The notes under the pieces: model-generated
The model's database searches: none
Seen by the model: only the letters and a program-made list of their open reading frames with translations
Told to the model about the DNA's origin: nothing
Translations under genes and position numbers: made by a program
Shown here: positions 35,718 through 36,131 of the stretch, one piece after another
Layout: each line of letters begins with the position of its first letter
Position numbering within the stretch: position 1 is the stretch's first letter
NCBI GenBank assembly: GCA_030157685.1
Contig: JAOAUI010000441.1
Location: 1-36,131, forward strand
Reading direction: 5' to 3'
DNA length: 36,131 nucleotides
Source of the DNA: Ferruginibacter sp.
Lineage (GTDB): Bacteria > Bacteroidota > Bacteroidia > Chitinophagales > Chitinophagaceae

Positions 35718-35735
35718 CCCCGAATGCTTTCGGGG
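35718..35735. terminator. Hairpin CCCCGAATGCTTTCGGGG
   Basis: Perfect 7-bp inverted repeat in intergenic DNA. Confidence 0.4.
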
Positions 35736-35781
35736 TAAACTGTGCCACCGAAGCCAATAGAATTCCCAAGCCCTGGCCCAT

Positions 35782-35811
35782 AAAAAAATCCCGACTTTAA
35801 AAATCGGGATC
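35782..35811 (-). terminator. Rho-independent terminator for the upstream minus-strand gene
   Basis: Minus strand ATCCCGATTTTTAAAGTCGGGATTTTTTT. Confidence 0.7.
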
Positions 35812-35839
35812 ATTGTCTTTAAAAATCGTTTTGTAATTG

Positions 35840-35876
35840 GAGATTGCTTCGTCGTGCCTCCTCGCAATGACGTTTT
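35840..35876. repeat. Dispersed intergenic repeat (GATTGCTTCGTCGTGCCTCCTCGCAATGACG type)
   Basis: Inverted ATTGC...GCAAT ends; spurious ORF 35691..35927 encodes the familiar RGGTTKQS peptide. Confidence 0.6.
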
Positions 35877-36131
35877 AATTCGCTTCCGCCATATCCGGTA
35901 TATCAACTGCTTTATAAGCACCGGCATCTAATTTCTTTTTTGTTTCTTCAAATGCTTTTAGTGTTTCGTCAATATCGGCATCTGTGTGGGCGGCAGTGGG
36001 TATAAGGCGGTAAATGATATCACCTTTTGGTATTACGGGGTACACCACAATGCTGCAGAAAATATGGTAGTTCTCACGCAGGTCCATCACCATTTGAGTG
36101 GCTTCGGGCACATCGCCTTTCATGTAAATGG
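35875..36131 (-). CDS. C-terminal part of a PLP-dependent class I/II aminotransferase (KBL/AONS-like), truncated by the window edge
   Basis: YHIFCSIVVYPVIPKGDIIYRLIPTAAHTDADIDETLKAFEETKKKL. Confidence 0.75.
   Translation of the reverse strand, partial: IYMKGDVPEATQMVMDLRENYHIFCSIVVYPVIPKGDIIYRLIPTAAHTDADIDETLKAFEETKKKLDAGAYKAVDIPDMAEAN

Noticed and set aside
35691-35927. 78-aa minus-strand ORF (SLRGGTTKQSPITKRF)
   Set aside because: The peptide is the translation of a dispersed intergenic repeat and two terminator hairpins, not a plausible gene.

Overview
This looks like a chromosomal window from a Bacteroidota genome, probably Chitinophagaceae. The evidence is futalosine-pathway genes, T9SS/gliding C-terminal domains, TAnnTTTG-like promoters and a Ccm-type cytochrome module. 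Most of it is housekeeping: photolyase, mqnD/mqnB, two PTPS/QueD paralogues plus folE, fabD, mdh, efp, accB/accC, waaA, tdk, ccmB/ccmC/ccmD-like and glutamate dehydrogenase. It also has a 7-gene nucleotide-sugar operon (rmlD, rmlC, epimerase, two UDP-sugar dehydrogenases, UDP-GlcA decarboxylase, DegT aminotransferase). The two most unusual signals are below. (1) About ten consecutive, diverged 21-bp units (15856-16065, plus one out-of-register unit) lie directly upstream of a small XRE-like HTH gene. Many units carry the 12-bp dyad AAATTNNAATTT, so the candidate sites sit exactly two helical turns apart. A GC-rich, hairpin-forming intergenic segment that could encode a small RNA lies just upstream. 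(2) Degenerate arrays with a strict 7-bp or 8-bp period occur repeatedly. They appear at gene boundaries, often as inverted pairs, and in frame inside coding genes (mqnD, waaA twice, ccmD-like). An ArsR-type regulator next to an AHSA1-like gene appears to be a pseudogene. All calls come from reading the sequence and ORF translations by eye; no database search was run.
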